Counted from the stretch's first letter, positions 1 to 59,220 are shown. The stretch: DNA of 64,000 nt from Opisthorchis felineus (GCA_004794785.1 SJOL01006489.1:687271-751270), one strand, 5' to 3'. Numbers and translations: made by a program. Notes: generated from the sequence alone by a model not told the origin.

Positions 1-1932
1 AGTTTCAAAATATACTGGCCCACACGTAAATGACAAAAAGACATCTAATAACATGCACTTATTTTTTTACTGAAGCACTGCAGCAAAGAGTTTGGGAAGC
101 CTTAGGAATGTGCAGATATGCTAAACGCATATTCATATTAAGAGTAATTTCACAATCCGAGGTCGGTAATCCGCTAAGTGGATTTATGCAAAAATACGCC
201 TGGGTCCTTTTCAGGTAAAGTTCAGTGCCCAAGTGTAAAATTTTCAAGTCAATTTTTTTCTGTGTTTGCGCTAAAAAGTGGAGTAGGAACGTGGACTACG
301 AATGTGAACACGTACTCTCAAAATTTGATTAGAAGACCTGACTGGATAGAAGTTTTTTCACTGGTTGCAATTTTACGTGCCATGGTGGAGTCGACAATAC
401 TTTCCATAGAGCTTTGACTACTCTGGTCAACAGTTAACCCGCGAGTTATCCCGCTTCAAGTGTGCATGAGAGGGTGAAACTGCCATATTCAGGTGATCTT
501 TTATCGGCGTGGGTTTCGAACGTGGTATATGATACCTAACTTTTTATAGGAATCGTTCTAGGCTGGTTCCTTTGGAGCTCCCTGCAGAAGGATATTACTG
601 GAATGTAGAATGAATTGGACGATTAAATTTATCTAAATTATGGGGTCTTCAACCTTCTTTCTTAGCTGTCTATCGTCCTTCAACTTTTGTTACTTCCAGG
701 ATCCCTCTCCCAAAAAATCTTAACAATGAGAGTTGTCTAACTTGTGCTTCTCCACTAATATTGTGCTCCACAAATAACACAATATCTCTGAACAAATTAG
801 TCTAGGACCCTTGAAGACGGCTCACCTCGTTTGTTGATCGAACGTCGAGCAACCGAACGACATTTTCCGGGTCATGATGATCCTTGTTACTTGATGCACA
901 ACACCCATTGAGAGCTCTGCGACGGTGTCTGACTGTAAGGTTCGTAGTAGTATGCCCCTACCACTACTTACGCTCTATTTATATGCCTTACTGAAAGCGA
1001 ATTTCTCCATGTAGGACGGCGTAAGTTTCAGTAATAGTTGCTTTAATGTGGACATTTTTTCTCGGTAGAGGAGTGATGTGTGATTGGACCCTCACGGGTA
1101 TATGTACCTCACGATTGAAGTGTACTTGGCTAACCTCCACAAGGCGTAGTTCAAGTAGGTGTTCTTCATAAGAGAGGGTCACATCACCAACGGCAATAAG
1201 AGTGAATTTGCCAGGTGATACTATGGAAGTGAGTATACCTAGCACTTCTTAGCTCCCAAAAATGCGCTCTAACATTTTCTGTGTTCTTCATTTGCAAATC
1301 CTTCAATAAAGCAGCGATTTCAGGGGATTGGTAGCATTATGTTTTTTGTCGATGAAGACTTTGACGCATCGCTTTCAGCGTATCAGCAACATCAGTTTGT
1401 CTACGATTTCCAGTCTACTTTCTTACAGATTTGTGTGGGAATTAGGTTGAAGTATGAAGTAACTTTACCCTCACGCTCTTTAACTCGTTGCAGAATACAG
1501 AATGTCTTAGTTTTCTTATACGAAGAATGACAAAATTTTTTACGAACTGGATGGTATAATGTTCTTAGGAGAACCAGCAAAATTAGGTGATTAGCGGAAA
1601 GCAAAATACTACCCACTGTTTCCATCTAACAGTAAACGAAATAACATGTCATGTTTAGCAATAACTCCACGTGCACTAAGAGCTCTGTTGACAATTTGCA
1701 CGGTTTCCTTTTGCACGAAACTCAGGTGCAAAGACTAGTTGCATGAGTCCCCCAATAACTAGTGAGAACGCTTGGGGTTTATTTTCTAAGCGGTACGTGG
1801 TCGCTTGGAGATCTACCAAATGCTGAGAAAGCACCGCCAGTGGCGAAGTCGATAATGTATGCCTTTGTCTGAAGAAGAATTTGAAGGTACTGTGTTGAAA
1901 TTTTTTCGCATCAGTTAACGAAGAGTGGATTA

Positions 1933-1989
1933 GTTTCAGAGAGGTTTGGTAAACAATCGGTGGATTTGTTTACCAAACCTCTCTGAAAC
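1933..1989. repeat. Perfect 23-bp-stem palindrome with 11-base loop
   Basis: The arm at 1933-1955 (gtttcagagaggtttggtaa plus aca) is the exact reverse complement of 1967-1989. The loop atcggtggatt is 1956-1966. A 15-bp direct repeat, cgaagagtggattag, lies at 1919-1933 and 2021-2035, so the palindrome sits inside a short duplicated context. No mismatch in the stem suggests it is young. Confidence 0.95.
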
Positions 1990-3107
1990 GATGACTACCC
2001 AATCGGTCCCAAACATTTTCCGAAGAGTGGATTAGCTTTTAGGCTGCAGTCACCTTCAAAAAAGTGTAGTCATCCAACCGACTCAACCTGTTTAGCCGTG
2101 GATCCTGACCCAAATGCAGATTTAAATCGCTGGCGACAACAATAATCTGGCTCTGAACAAGGGTTTTGTTCTAGGGTAAAGCTCTATAAGTAGACTGGCT
2201 TTTGATGCGTCACTGTACAGACGACTCAACTTTCAGCTGTTACGGTAAACGTTGCAAAGACTTTCATGTTCAATATTGAGTTCAACAGTGAAGTAGATGA
2301 CAATAAGACCGTTTCCCGCTTTTTAGTTAATTGCTTGTAAAATTCCTGCCACAAATGACGGTTCATTTATTTGAGAGGGGAAACTTTCAAGCAAGCCAAG
2401 TCTTTGCACTAGGCTGCCTGGAAAATAAACGGTCACGAATACCACCCGGTTGCATAGTTTCATACGGCAACGCATGATGGTTGATCGGATATTTTGAGAG
2501 TCGCTGGTGCATGGAAAATCCAGTGAAACCAGACGGTCTAGGATCAAGTAAATAATAAAGGTCATTTATTTCTTAGTGACTTCTGCACATAACTGCACAT
2601 TTAGACGTAACTAATATAAACACCAGCAGTCCACAAGGGGCGACTGACTCACGCTTTTTTATATAGGACCAACTAGTTACGCGTGGAACAAGTTATTACC
2701 TCGTCTAGATTGCTTAGCGAAACTAGCACATAGCCAAACAGTCATAGGATGATCAAGGTTAGAAGTTCCATGCGAAGTTAGGCTGCGATTAAACAGCCTT
2801 GTTACAGGTTGTATGTGTCATCAACAAAACAGCGCCGTCAGCCCAACAAAGGTGTGACAACCCACAGTCATGAGATAGGAAAACACCTCCATGACAGTAT
2901 GTACGGTATATTTTATTTGATGCAGACAAACTGGCAGTACGGCACACATGATGCTCTTAAGGCCTGACGACTAACTAGTACGCCTTCAAACAATCGTCCA
3001 TATAAGCGTGATCGATCTCCTGAGGTTCAAGGTCGTTCTCGAGAGGTTATGTTGAAACAATGATGATAACAATCCCAATAGTAAAATAATAGAATAGCGA
3101 ATCGTAA

Positions 3108-3256
3108 CATCCTTCTGGTGGATGCGTGGGGGCTGAAATATCGCCAGGGGGCTGAAGCTTAGATAAAATCAGGCTAGATGCTGGGGTTGGGTCCGAACCA
3201 CGAACACACGAGCCACGTTCTTGCCTTAACCACTGAGCTATCTCGAGCCACCGTTT
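3108..3256 (-). mobile_element. tRNA-derived SINE, copy C
   Basis: On the minus strand the sequence contains gagatagctcagtggtta (RNA polymerase III A-box, plus coordinates about 3229-3246) and tggttcggaccc (B-box, about 3190-3201). It is followed by a body with aagcttcagccccctggcga that resembles the bodies of the copies near 39.6-40.1 kb. It is diverged, with no target-site duplication recognised. Confidence 0.7.
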
Positions 3257-4272
3257 AAATCCACCAGTTGGTGTTTCTGAGGTGTTCCGATCCCAATCCA
3301 CAATGAGAAACTAAAAGATCATTTATCACCAGAGCCGGGGGATTTTTGAAACATTAGTGCACCGTTTTGCTGTGTTATTGTCATGCGATCCCTTAGAAAC
3401 TTGAAAGCTGTACCACCATCAGTTTACCTGACCCTGAACAAAAACAACAACTACCATTAGCCGAGCGTGGCATGCTAGTCCCTAGTCGAATACATAAGCA
3501 ATGTTGCTAGCCATTCAAAAGTCCATGCGGGAATACATCGGCTGTTCTCCTTTTTCTTCCATCAACCAAGTGAACTCCGGAGCCTAACGGTACCAGTGTA
3601 ACATCATGTGGCCTCTAGTTTCTGCCCGCTGGAGTTAAAATAACCTCTTTCATTTAAAATTTTTTGGTGCGTTACGAGTACGCTGGCCCCTGGCCTAAAG
3701 CTGAAAATATTTTCCCCCTGTTATCTAAAGACCATGGTTAAAAATTTGCCGCATCAAAATGAAAACCGCAATTGTTGACGCCTATTCTCAGCTACTCTTG
3801 GTGGTGGTGGTGGTGGTGTATGCTACGCAGAAGGAACTCCGGAACCTGTCCTCGTAGCGCCTAGATAGTGATACCTTTGTAAGAGGAACGGACCTTGAAG
3901 AAATCTATGAAAAGATTTCATCCATTGGACATTTACACAAATCTCACAACCAGGCACTATAGTTGGGTACCAGTCGAGCTCATCGAGCTACTGACCGTTG
4001 TCCACTGGTGGGGATCAGGCAAAAGGGTCTGGAGCCGACTCATCTCATAGAAATCATCCATTGGGCAGTTAATGTAGGTGGACATGACGTGTGCACTAAA
4101 TGTTGTGTGGTTTAAAACGACCGACCTCCAATCACCTAGGTTTCAGATGGGCAACTTGTGACTGGCCCTGCCGTTGACCGATTTACCTGGTGCAGTGGTC
4201 TGATAATGCGTACATATGTTTCAGAAATGAAGACGTAAAATGAATATTTTTTCCTCTTCCACACAGTCTGGT

Positions 4273-4392
4273 CAATGAGAGTTGCACTAATATTCAGACA
4301 GTTACTCATTGGCTGGTTACTGGAGTGGTACACAATGAGAGTTGCACTAATATTCAGACAGTTACTCATTGGATGGTTACTGGAGTGGTACA
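4273..4392. repeat. 60-bp tandem duplication
   Basis: Units 4273-4332 and 4333-4392 are each exactly 60 bp and differ at a single base (ggctgg versus ggatgg). A minus-strand frame reads through both copies as a repeated peptide, but this follows from the 60-bp length being a multiple of three and is not evidence of a gene. Confidence 0.95.
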
Positions 4393-4718
4393 CAACAAAT
4401 TTCTTTTCGGTATGTAAGTCGCATCAGTAACAAGTCAAAAATACCCTCAATGGTAGGACTGGAGCTTGAGCTTTCGTTCTCGGTAGGTTGAACCAATTCA
4501 CAGGTCTTTCAAAAGCAGTATCTGTGGCCTAAAGCCGCTCAGTTTAATCCGAACTTTTACCACTGAGCGCTCAGCACAATGCACACGATTTGGATGGGCG
4601 TGAATTGGGGTAGAGAACACCTCTGACAAACGGAGGAACTTCTTTCAATTAAGCAATGTCTACTGTTACTGGAATCTTTATTTATGGTGCCATAACCTAA
4701 CTTGGCTGTGTTTTACAG

Positions 4719-51227
<46,509 letters not shown>

Positions 51228-51252
51228 TGATTTGATCTAGTTGTTCCTTCAC

Positions 51253-51376
51253 AGGTAGCCAATGAAATTTTTTGCTCGGCCTGCTGTTTCGTGTACACCG
51301 TCTCATCGAATAGTGTTATGTATTGCCGTATTAGCCTTTGCAGTTGTATGACTTGAGAAGACCTTGCCGAAAACAT
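51253..51376 (-). CDS. Possible first coding exon of a convergent minus-strand gene
   Basis: From an ATG at 51376 the minus strand reads MFSARSSQVIQLQRLIRQYI and continues TLFDETVYTKQQAEQKISLA to a possible GTGAAG donor (plus-strand CTTCAC at 51247-51252). The composition is helical and coding-like. The frame stays open through the zinc-finger exon on the opposite strand to 51059. The donor is weak and no acceptor or promoter is clear, so it may be a shadow or chance. Confidence 0.25.
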
Positions 51377-52688
51377 GTTCGCCAACCCATCTTTGTTCAC
51401 ATTCGATAATTATCACATTTTTATCTCATCGTGTGTTCCACCTTTTAATCTGAAGCCTGCGGTAGAACTGTGGCTTGTGTGTAGCATTTGTATCTAGGTC
51501 AAATAATCGGTCTGACTAATTCCAGTCCGATCAATAAGAGCTCACTAACATGGGGTGTGTCAGCAGTAATCTTGAGAGCAACTTTCAATGTGACAGTCAA
51601 TGCGTCGATGGCGTAGGACATCTCACTTGTAGCTTTTCCTATTGGGGAATGAACCAGCCATTTGGGGACCCATAAATAAGAGGTAGGAGGACAAAGATTA
51701 TCTTCCATCCTGATAAGTTGTACCTATGTTGTTTCAGACACAAATATATGAGATAAGAAGAAATAATGGACGCAAAAGAGGTGTTCTGCAAGGTAGTAAA
51801 GCAAATAACCAAAAATATGTCCGAATCTCCATTGGAATGGGGAACTGGCGCTAAGCACATCATGTGCATTTGTTGGAGGATGATGGACACAGTACACTGC
51901 AAGAGTGGGCGTTGAACCAGACATTTCACAAGAATCGAAGTTTCGGGAATTCATAGTGGTTCCGATTTAGCCTCGCTGTATGCTTCACTATGCTGCCAGT
52001 AGGAAGTTCATCCGTCCGCGCAATCTGCGCATGTCAGTAGTGTGTGGGTGTATCTTCAATTGACACAATGAAAACCGTGCATTGCGATTCAACTCTGAAG
52101 TCAGTGGATGGCAAGGATGGAAGTATTTCCATTTTTTTAACGAAGACCTCAATGTTGAACTGAATTTTCTGAATACCTATTTCTTAATTACACCACAGAG
52201 TGAGTCAGCATTTCCTTCAGTGTCGCAGTCTCGATAGTCTGAGAGCAACCGGATGTGTTAATGACTATATTGGCCCGCAACGATTCGGCCAATTTGCGCT
52301 CGGTACTTGTCCATCAATGAGTGACATTTTTACCATCAGATTCAGGTCCATTTCGACACCTGCCATTCGCCTTGTCGGTTTCGTCCTTCAGGACGGACGG
52401 CACAGCCACACCACCCTGACTTTTTCCGGTAGCGTTTGGATTGCCGATTTGGTCCAGTTGGAAAGAATGGCAGAGCTTTGACAAGAGAGGATTTGTGTCC
52501 CTACAATAAGCGTAGTTACATTGATAATGGATGTCTGGCGTTACGGAATATAACATGTGGCTGTAAGTGCGGCTTGCCGCAGACAGTATTTTCATACTGA
52601 TATGTTCGAAAACATACAGTTAGGATAAACAAAATTTCATGGCTTTTTATTTCGAAGCGTATGTACTGAACCTGATTACTCACTGCAG

Positions 52689-52773
52689 GCGCAAAAATGC
52701 AAGGTTAATGCAGCTATCTACAGTCAGTTCCAAGAGCAACTTGTTTACGAATTTGACTCGATGACGTGGTACA
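52689..52773 (+). CDS. Possible exon, unknown gene
   Basis: The acceptor GATTACTCACTGCAG ends at 52688 and the donor is TACA|gtaagtat at 52774, an excellent consensus. It enters phase 0 and leaves phase 1. It encodes AQKCKVNAAIYSQFQEQLVY and then EFDSMTWY. The next candidate (53016) enters in phase 1, so the pair is compatible. It lies after the stop of the coiled-coil gene and so would belong to another gene or a longer isoform. Confidence 0.25.
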
Positions 52774-53015
52774 GTAAGTATCAAGTTGGCTAGATAATTT
52801 GAAAGTTCCGAAACAGTACGGGCATAGCTGATTAAATTGGCGGACAAACTTGCTATCATGGTTAGCATTAGTCAGGACCGACCGAAATTTGCTCAGATCT
52901 TAATTCATTCTTTCTGAATTTTCACACTTTACACCCCATAATGGTCATGAGAAAATGAGAGAAACCCACCGCCAACTTGGTTTATGCATTTTCAAAGTAA
53001 CCTCATAATTACCAG

Positions 53016-53044
53016 TACAACTGCAACTGCAATTACAAATACAA
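53016..53044 (+). CDS. Possible 29-bp micro-exon (low complexity)
   Basis: The segment lies between ATTACCAG and CAA|gtgagt. In the phase set by 52689-52773 it reads QLQLQLQIQ. The repeated caactg/caatta composition makes a chance match likely. Confidence 0.15.
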
Positions 53045-53682
53045 GTGAGTACAACTATTCTATCCTTTGCTTTGCACAGTTTGCTGTTTGGCATCTTAGT
53101 CGCATAGGTCGCATCTAAGGTTTAGGCAACAGTTGAGGTAAATGTCTCCACCAAAGTAGTTACGAAAAAAGTATGCAATCCACGGCCAAGATTAATCCAT
53201 GTATGGTCGTAGGGCACGGAATAGCCTATATTCAAAGCCTGGTGCTGTACGTAAACCCAGCTACCGGCTTGATGCAGAAACAAACGGGCTGTTTTTAAAT
53301 TCATTGGTTCCTTCTGCTAAACGTATGCTGTATTAGCGTCCTGGTGACAATTTCGTAGAAATAGCACAAAACCTCGTAAGCTTTTACCGTAAAGTTTTGC
53401 GCATGGGCCAGTTCAAAACGATCCTACCAGAAACACTTCAACACTAGTCAAGTTCGTTTGACGCACTGTTGAAGAACTTGAAGTCCACCATCGAATAATG
53501 TACAACACTTGCTACTGCTATTGACATGCCACTAGTTTGTCGATAAAACGGGCTGCCATCAGAGTTGACCGCACTCAGTTGAATTGGGCTGATAAGAGCT
53601 GTCGTCGTTCCAGTACCAACTTGAACTTACAGCAGGCACGTTGTAAAATAAAATATAGCCACCAGTTTGGTTGTTGGTCTGT

Positions 53683-53699
53683 TCGCCGAGCTTGGCAGT
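53683..53699. repeat. Third copy of the AKLGE-type repeat
   Basis: An exact 17-base match to 18311-18327, embedded in longer diverged similarity (minus-strand aacagaccaacaacca versus gcggatcaacaacca next to it). It shows a dispersed repeat rather than a local duplication. Confidence 0.5.
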
Positions 53700-54293
53700 T
53701 GGATTGCGATCCAACCAGCTTACCTCAACTACCTATATTCCGTAAAATCTCCAGTAGGCACCATTCATCGGACAATGTGGCACCCATGTTTCCAAACACT
53801 TCGCAATGTCACAAAGTAACCCTGGGTGCATGGAATCCTCAACCTCCTCAAATGTTAAACTCGGCCAATGAGCCTTGATCAAATCCATTCGATAGTTCTG
53901 CGCAGTCAGATCTGCTCACGAGTAGCATAACTATCCGACCTCACAGATTAGCCCCCAGTCTGTCCCAAAATGGACGTCGCTGCAGGGACGACACGGAGAA
54001 ATTAGTTTGACAGTCTATTATCCCGTTGGAGTCAGCTAAGTAAATGTGCGAATGCCATGAGTATTCAAAGGCATCAGAATGAGTGGTAGAATAACATTTC
54101 ACAGATTAGTGATCATATAGGGCAGCTTAAAAAGTATAACAGGCAATGTTCAGGAAATATCGAGAAAACTCAGTCCAGCAGCGAAACTAGCAGGTGGTTC
54201 TACATACTTAGAATCCTTTGGTATCGCTGCTAGAAGGTCCACAGACTACCAGTACCACTTCTAATGATTTTGGTAACTAAATTTGGCTTTCAG

Positions 54294-54447
54294 CGTTTTG
54301 GTTGCTATATCGTACTGTTATGACCGCGAGCAGCAAAACGACATTGAACATCACAGCGAGAAGCCACATAATAGGCTGCGTTCCGGCGATCAGTTGCCGC
54401 ACTTGCTGAACCCACACACCAAGGAAAATAATCTAAAACTTCATCTT
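54294..54447 (+). CDS. Possible exon, unknown protein
   Basis: The acceptor ACTAAATTTGGCTTTCAG ends at 54293 and the incoming phase is 2. The frame reads VLVAISYCYDREQQNDIEHH and then a polar Asn/His/Leu-rich segment. Candidate ends are CTT|gtatgg at 54448, AAG|gttcaa at 54475, or the in-frame TGA at 54481-54483. The composition is coding-like with no family recognised. Confidence 0.28.
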
Positions 54448-56851
54448 GTATGGGTTAACAAAACAGTAGCAAAGGTTCAATGAGACACTCACTTAAGGTG
54501 CCCATCAAGATAACGGATAAAATCTTCGCATGCACTCAATGTGCATTTTTGTGGTCGACAGCCGATGCACACTTTTGATCGATACCCTAGGTGGGCCGTC
54601 GACGTTGAGCTCAGTGGTCGAGTCTGTATTAGTCGAGTGTAAACGACCGGAGGAAATCAACCCTCCTGCTGCCATTACCACCAAATTTGACTGAATACCT
54701 GGGCGGCAATATTTCAAACTGAAACTAACAATAAAGGGCTATTTGCCTTACAGCTCAACAGATCGATCCATGTTTAAACAAATGCAAAACGTGAAACTGT
54801 AAGACCATCTTGGTAAAATGAAACCATACATTCCTTGGCATGTAAAAGTTTCGGCATTTTTCGCGGTAGGTCAGCAGCACTTTTCACACGTTGTCAGAAG
54901 GTGACTCAGCGGAATGAGCAAAGAAAAATGGAGAAAACTTGAAAATATGGAAAACTTGCCATAGCTCTACTGTTTCAATTGGTGTGCACATAATTTCACT
55001 GTTAGATCGGTTTGCCTCAGGCTGAATGTATTTGCACTTACAGATATCAATGATCAAACATGCTGAACAGATTCCACGTGAGGGGAATTTTCTGCTACCG
55101 ACTAGCCGTGAACCATGTTCTTTGGTACGGGATCACCATACGGAATCATAAACTGGATGTCCGCGATGCACACAATTTGTGGTACTTTGCTACGGGGCGT
55201 TTCATTCTACCATTCCCAAAATGACTTGTATTATGTCCAGTGAACTAAGCACTTTGACGTCTTTGTTGGCGGAACTCGCATCCTAGCGAGCGTAGTCCCC
55301 ACCACCTACGTATGACGTATCTAAGCCGGCATTTGTGATAGTTATAGCCGAACGGCGCGTATCTCGTAGTGTGGACAATGTACATTTTTAGCAGGCCGAA
55401 CACCACATCGTGTTCGGTCCGGAGGACGATCAGTATCCAGCTTGCTTGAACCAGACGCTACGCCACTAGTCTGGAAAATCTCCGCCTCAAAACACCGGTG
55501 CGCTCTCTGTAGGCCTGTGATGGTGGCGCGTTAGCGACCACAATCAAAGCATGCACTGAAGTGCGGTTTGCGCGTTAATTTTCACGTTTCCATAATTGAG
55601 GCCGGTCGGCGTTTACAAGCCCATCCTGTCAAGGCTTGCCGGAACACAGCAGAACCACGGCTATGGAGTCACTATCACGGCCTGGCTGCAAGCAGGCTTG
55701 GGAGACTTGGGTGGCCCAGCAACCTCGCTTAGCATGTTGGACATAAAGCCGTCACGACACCAGTAACATGGTCGTTGTGGCAGCGACTGTCACAACAGAA
55801 AACTGATGCAGTCGCAACAACAGCTGGAAACGATAGCAACCGAATGGGATCTTGGCCATATACAGCACCCAGGATGAGCCTGTTTTATTGGCAATGCGCA
55901 TCCGCGTACGGAGTGATGCTGCATGCCCACTGCGGTAATGGTAGTACTGAGGCTGTGCGTTGTTTCCATGCTATCAATGGTGAGCTAACGGGAGGATACG
56001 TTGATGGTGGGCTATCCACGCTGACAGTGTAGGCAACACAGTCAATTCATTCTCACGGCCAATTTCATACAGGCTGAAGTTGAAGGTTTGCGAATCTGTA
56101 CCAACTGCATCAGTCACAGCTGGACAATTTGATAGTGCCCGAATTTATGCCCTGTTTTAAGGCCACAGTGACATTTCCACCTGGTTAACCAACTCGGCTA
56201 GCTACAAGCCAATTTATCGTCTTGCAGTAGACACGAGGCTAAGGTAGTTCTTTGAGGAGGCATTGTAACACCAAAATTATTCCATCCTCTTTTCCCCTTC
56301 GAATAGCATGATCGGTATGTACTTCTGGCTATGTCTGATTGCTGTCCCCAGTGGTCTTATTATACAAACACCAAGGAAATCTATAGCCGGTAGAAATTGT
56401 TCTACCGAATACACCTTAGTTTCAAGACGAGGTAATCCTATCACTTTGTACATGTATGCACAAGTATCAGAACGAGACATCAGGGATTCGGTTATGTAGC
56501 AGTATAGGACCTTCTTCCTGGCCCGATACCTGTTTCACTTGAGAATACTTGTAGCCGCGTATCGACGGGAAGAGATCAAGTAAACGTCAACAGTTGTAAA
56601 CGGACATCGTGAATAAGTGTGGGGACAATGACTCTAAACACATGATCCTGTGCAGCCAAACAAAATACTGGTGGCTATTCTGAATATGTAAGTCGTTGTA
56701 ATTTTGTCGATGTGCCTCATATATTATGTCAAAGCATTATACTTATTCGCGAGAGTTTCGGGAGGATCGTGTGAAAGGAGGGCTTCGAGATGTTGTGATT
56801 GTTACCATCACTCCGGAGGCTGTCCATTAATCTGAGTGCCTTTAAATTTAG

Positions 56852-56949
56852 AAGATGAAATGTGTGAAGAGTTATTTTCACGATGTGAATTCGCATTTAC
56901 ATCACCTTTACTTGGACAGTCTTCCTCCCTTCCTGAAACAATTATTTTG
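56852..56949 (+). CDS. Possible exon, unknown acidic protein
   Basis: The acceptor TGCCTTTAAATTTAG ends at 56851 and the donor is TTG|gtaagt at 56950, a strong one. It enters phase 1 and leaves phase 0. It encodes DEMCEELFSRCEFAFTSPLL and then GQSSSLPETIIL. Later candidates at 58120 (0/0), 59033 (0/2) and 59290 (2/2) have matching phases, so a second gene on the plus strand is possible. No family recognised. Confidence 0.3.
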
Positions 56950-58119
56950 GTAAGTCCGCACCAAACGGAGGAAGCACTGGAGTTGATTTTCACTCTTATT
57001 AGACCTCATCAGCAGTGTATTTTCTTGGCCGTACATGGCCACACGGGATGATTCTGTCCCATGATAAGCGCCAGTCACGTTTGCCTCTGCCCAGCATCCT
57101 TAAACTACAATGTCTCAAAACACTACTCAGTCCTAGGAGGGCCAAAGTACCGAGGAAGACAATGGCGCATTACTGTCTGCATTTGCGTACGTCTAGAGTT
57201 CTAGTCTTCCGGACATCAAGCAATAAGGTCGAGTGCACTTTGTTCTCACTTTCGAGGCCTCAAAAGGGTCAGAAGCAATTTCTTCTTTTAACGAAGAAAT
57301 TGTGAGTGACAGAATCAGAAACACGAGAATCAGAAACGGGAAAAATCTGAACACCAGAAGACGCATCAGAGGATAAGAACATCGAAGTCTCTGAGTGATT
57401 TTTGAGAAATTATTGAAAAATGCCAGTCACCGAGTGTACATTACTAGAAAACGCAATGTGAATTGCTGCGGGCGAACAGAATCTCAAGCAAGTAAAGGGT
57501 GTTGGTTCACATACCAGAAGCGTTTTGCATAAGTCCTTATGCACTCAGCTGGGAAAACGTCGAGGTTTTGGATGGCGCCTTAGTTGCATGTCTAGCACAC
57601 TTGTCGCGATTGTGTGAAGGCTACAGAACAAAAAATGTTTGACGAAAAATGTGAACTGCCTTTACGAGAATTGTTGTACTTAGAAGGAGGTAGTTGTGCC
57701 AAAATAAACTCCCATACTGGGGTGGTGCAGTGATGGTGTCGGATGGCGTCAACGAACTCGTAAGGAGGTAATAAGGAGCAGCAAACTGTTCAGTCGTGGA
57801 AAACATCCAGAACCATTTGCTGCGATGGCTTGGCATTGTGTTAAGCATACCGAAACATCGTCTACTAAGAAGAATGTTGTTCTTCGTTCCTCCTTCAGAA
57901 CTGCGCAAACTGGGAGGTGGACAGCGCGTGACTTGGTAGAGGGATGTGAGGGGCATACGAGGATTCTTGGTGTTAGAGATGCGGTCTACTTTCCAGGATG
58001 AGATCCCCATCACTCTCCGCGTGCATGACTAGAGACATTGCAAAAAGTGGTGCCTACTGGATGTCAGTGACGTTTGTATTGTCAGTTTCTTTCGAGATTG
58101 TTTGGCTGAGCATTTTCAG

Positions 58120-58197
58120 GTGTACACACTTGATCTGGGAGATTTTTGTAGATCGACTTCGTCGCCAAACAAGGATACGGTTAATCAGGGAAGAAAG
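58120..58197 (+). CDS. Possible exon, unknown protein
   Basis: The acceptor TTGGCTGAGCATTTTCAG ends at 58119; the donor GAAAG|gttgtt at 58198 is weak. Phase 0 at both ends. It reads VYTLDLGDFCRSTSSPNKDT and then VNQGRK. The frame remains open for another 42 codons with a YIDD string, which is isolated and not an RT motif in context. Confidence 0.18.
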
Positions 58198-59032
58198 GTT
58201 GTTACATACATTGATGATTGTGTGCCTTTCGTAGTTCGGTTTGAGGCGAACCAAACTGCAGTTCTTGTCTCTCAGGAGGGCAAAATTATGCAGTCCATGA
58301 AATTAGCCTATAGAAAGCTTTTCTGAGACACATGATGAATAGCGGGGGAGGTGTATTTACCTTGAATAGGCTTACCAATGGTATTATTTTCTTATTATAC
58401 CAAGGTGACGGCCACATTTTTTCGGCTTACCATTCTTGGTAGGACGTCCAAGTCGAATGCCTCACCATGTGCAGCTTTCCACAAGACGATACAGTACAGG
58501 CAAATGCACTCTCACGGGAAAAGAATAAGAAACTGATTGCGAGGACAAAACGACAAAGAACTCCTTGGTATTCTTCTAACGGATGTGGACGTAAATGGGA
58601 ATATTACCACGACGGACGCTGATAGATTTCTGTGGAACCGGCTGCGCGGAATTAACGAAAACGAAGGTAACGCAAATGAGCCAGAAAGTGTGAGGATGAG
58701 CCAGCACTAGAAACGATAACGGACCAAGCGGCTGTTTAAGTAGAATGCATCCGGTAGTTTTCAGTTGTTTATTTGCCGGATTCATACGATAATACCTTCG
58801 ACTGTTGTCCGATTAAGAAATGCTAGATTTCATTTTCATTCAACTGTATTTATTGTCGTATTTCTAGTAAACCAGTGACAACATGTGTGTTTGGTTATTC
58901 TTCTACTCGGAGTAATTAAAGCAACTTAACTAAAGTTTGTAACTACACAGTTGGTAATTACTGTCCCCAAGTGAGGTTTCTTCGATCCCGAGGGTGCACG
59001 CTCTTCCGAAGCGGTGCCGCATGTATATACAG

Positions 59033-59220
59033 TACTATTCTGAACTGAAAAATGAATGCAAAATTCACACCAACACACTTATGACCACGGACGGATCCTG
59101 TAAGGCGATGGAACATCCAAACATGGGGCAGTTCCTGGTCATGTGTGGTCAGAACATCCACATACAGATAACGGACTTCAGTAATTCCAACAGACAACTC
59201 TCCATGGAGGAAAACTGTCA
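59033..59220 (+). CDS. Possible exon, extracellular-type composition
   Basis: The acceptor GCATGTATATACAG ends at 59032 and the donor is TGTCA|gtaagc at 59221. Phase 0 in, phase 2 out. 62 codons with four Cys and several Asn, including VMCGQNIHIQITDFSNSN. The C-G-x-x-I-x-I-x-x-x-x-[FY] spacing is loosely like SUEL/galactose-binding lectin domains, but the family's Gly-Arg after the aromatic is absent. Together with 59290-59367 it would form a Cys-containing module across a 69-bp intron. Treat as unknown. Confidence 0.3.

Larger units (their letters stand above)
1..4718. other. Upstream region without a recognised gene
   Basis: No exon with a start codon and a phase-2 donor matching exon 1 could be found here, so the 5' end of the coiled-coil gene is either hidden or outside the window. 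Features present are the palindrome at 1933-1989, the SINE at 3108-3256, a short GGT run at about 3797-3817, and the 60-bp tandem duplication at 4273-4392. Small ORFs on both strands have no recognised domains. Confidence 0.45.
51377..56851. other. Downstream region without a secure gene
   Basis: It contains exon-like blocks at 52689-52773, 53016-53044 and 54294-54447 (separate entries), the third copy of the AKLGE-type repeat near 53683, and a 113-codon frame at 53537-53878 with no recognised domain. The segment 55000-56040 is visibly richer in G+C and reads like decayed repeat coding sequence. No polyadenylation hexamer for the upstream gene was seen in 51228-51700. Confidence 0.35.

Noticed and set aside
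58102..58326. YIDD string suggesting a reverse transcriptase
   Set aside because: No other RT motifs lie at the right distances in any frame, unlike the clear Penelope remnant at 26874.
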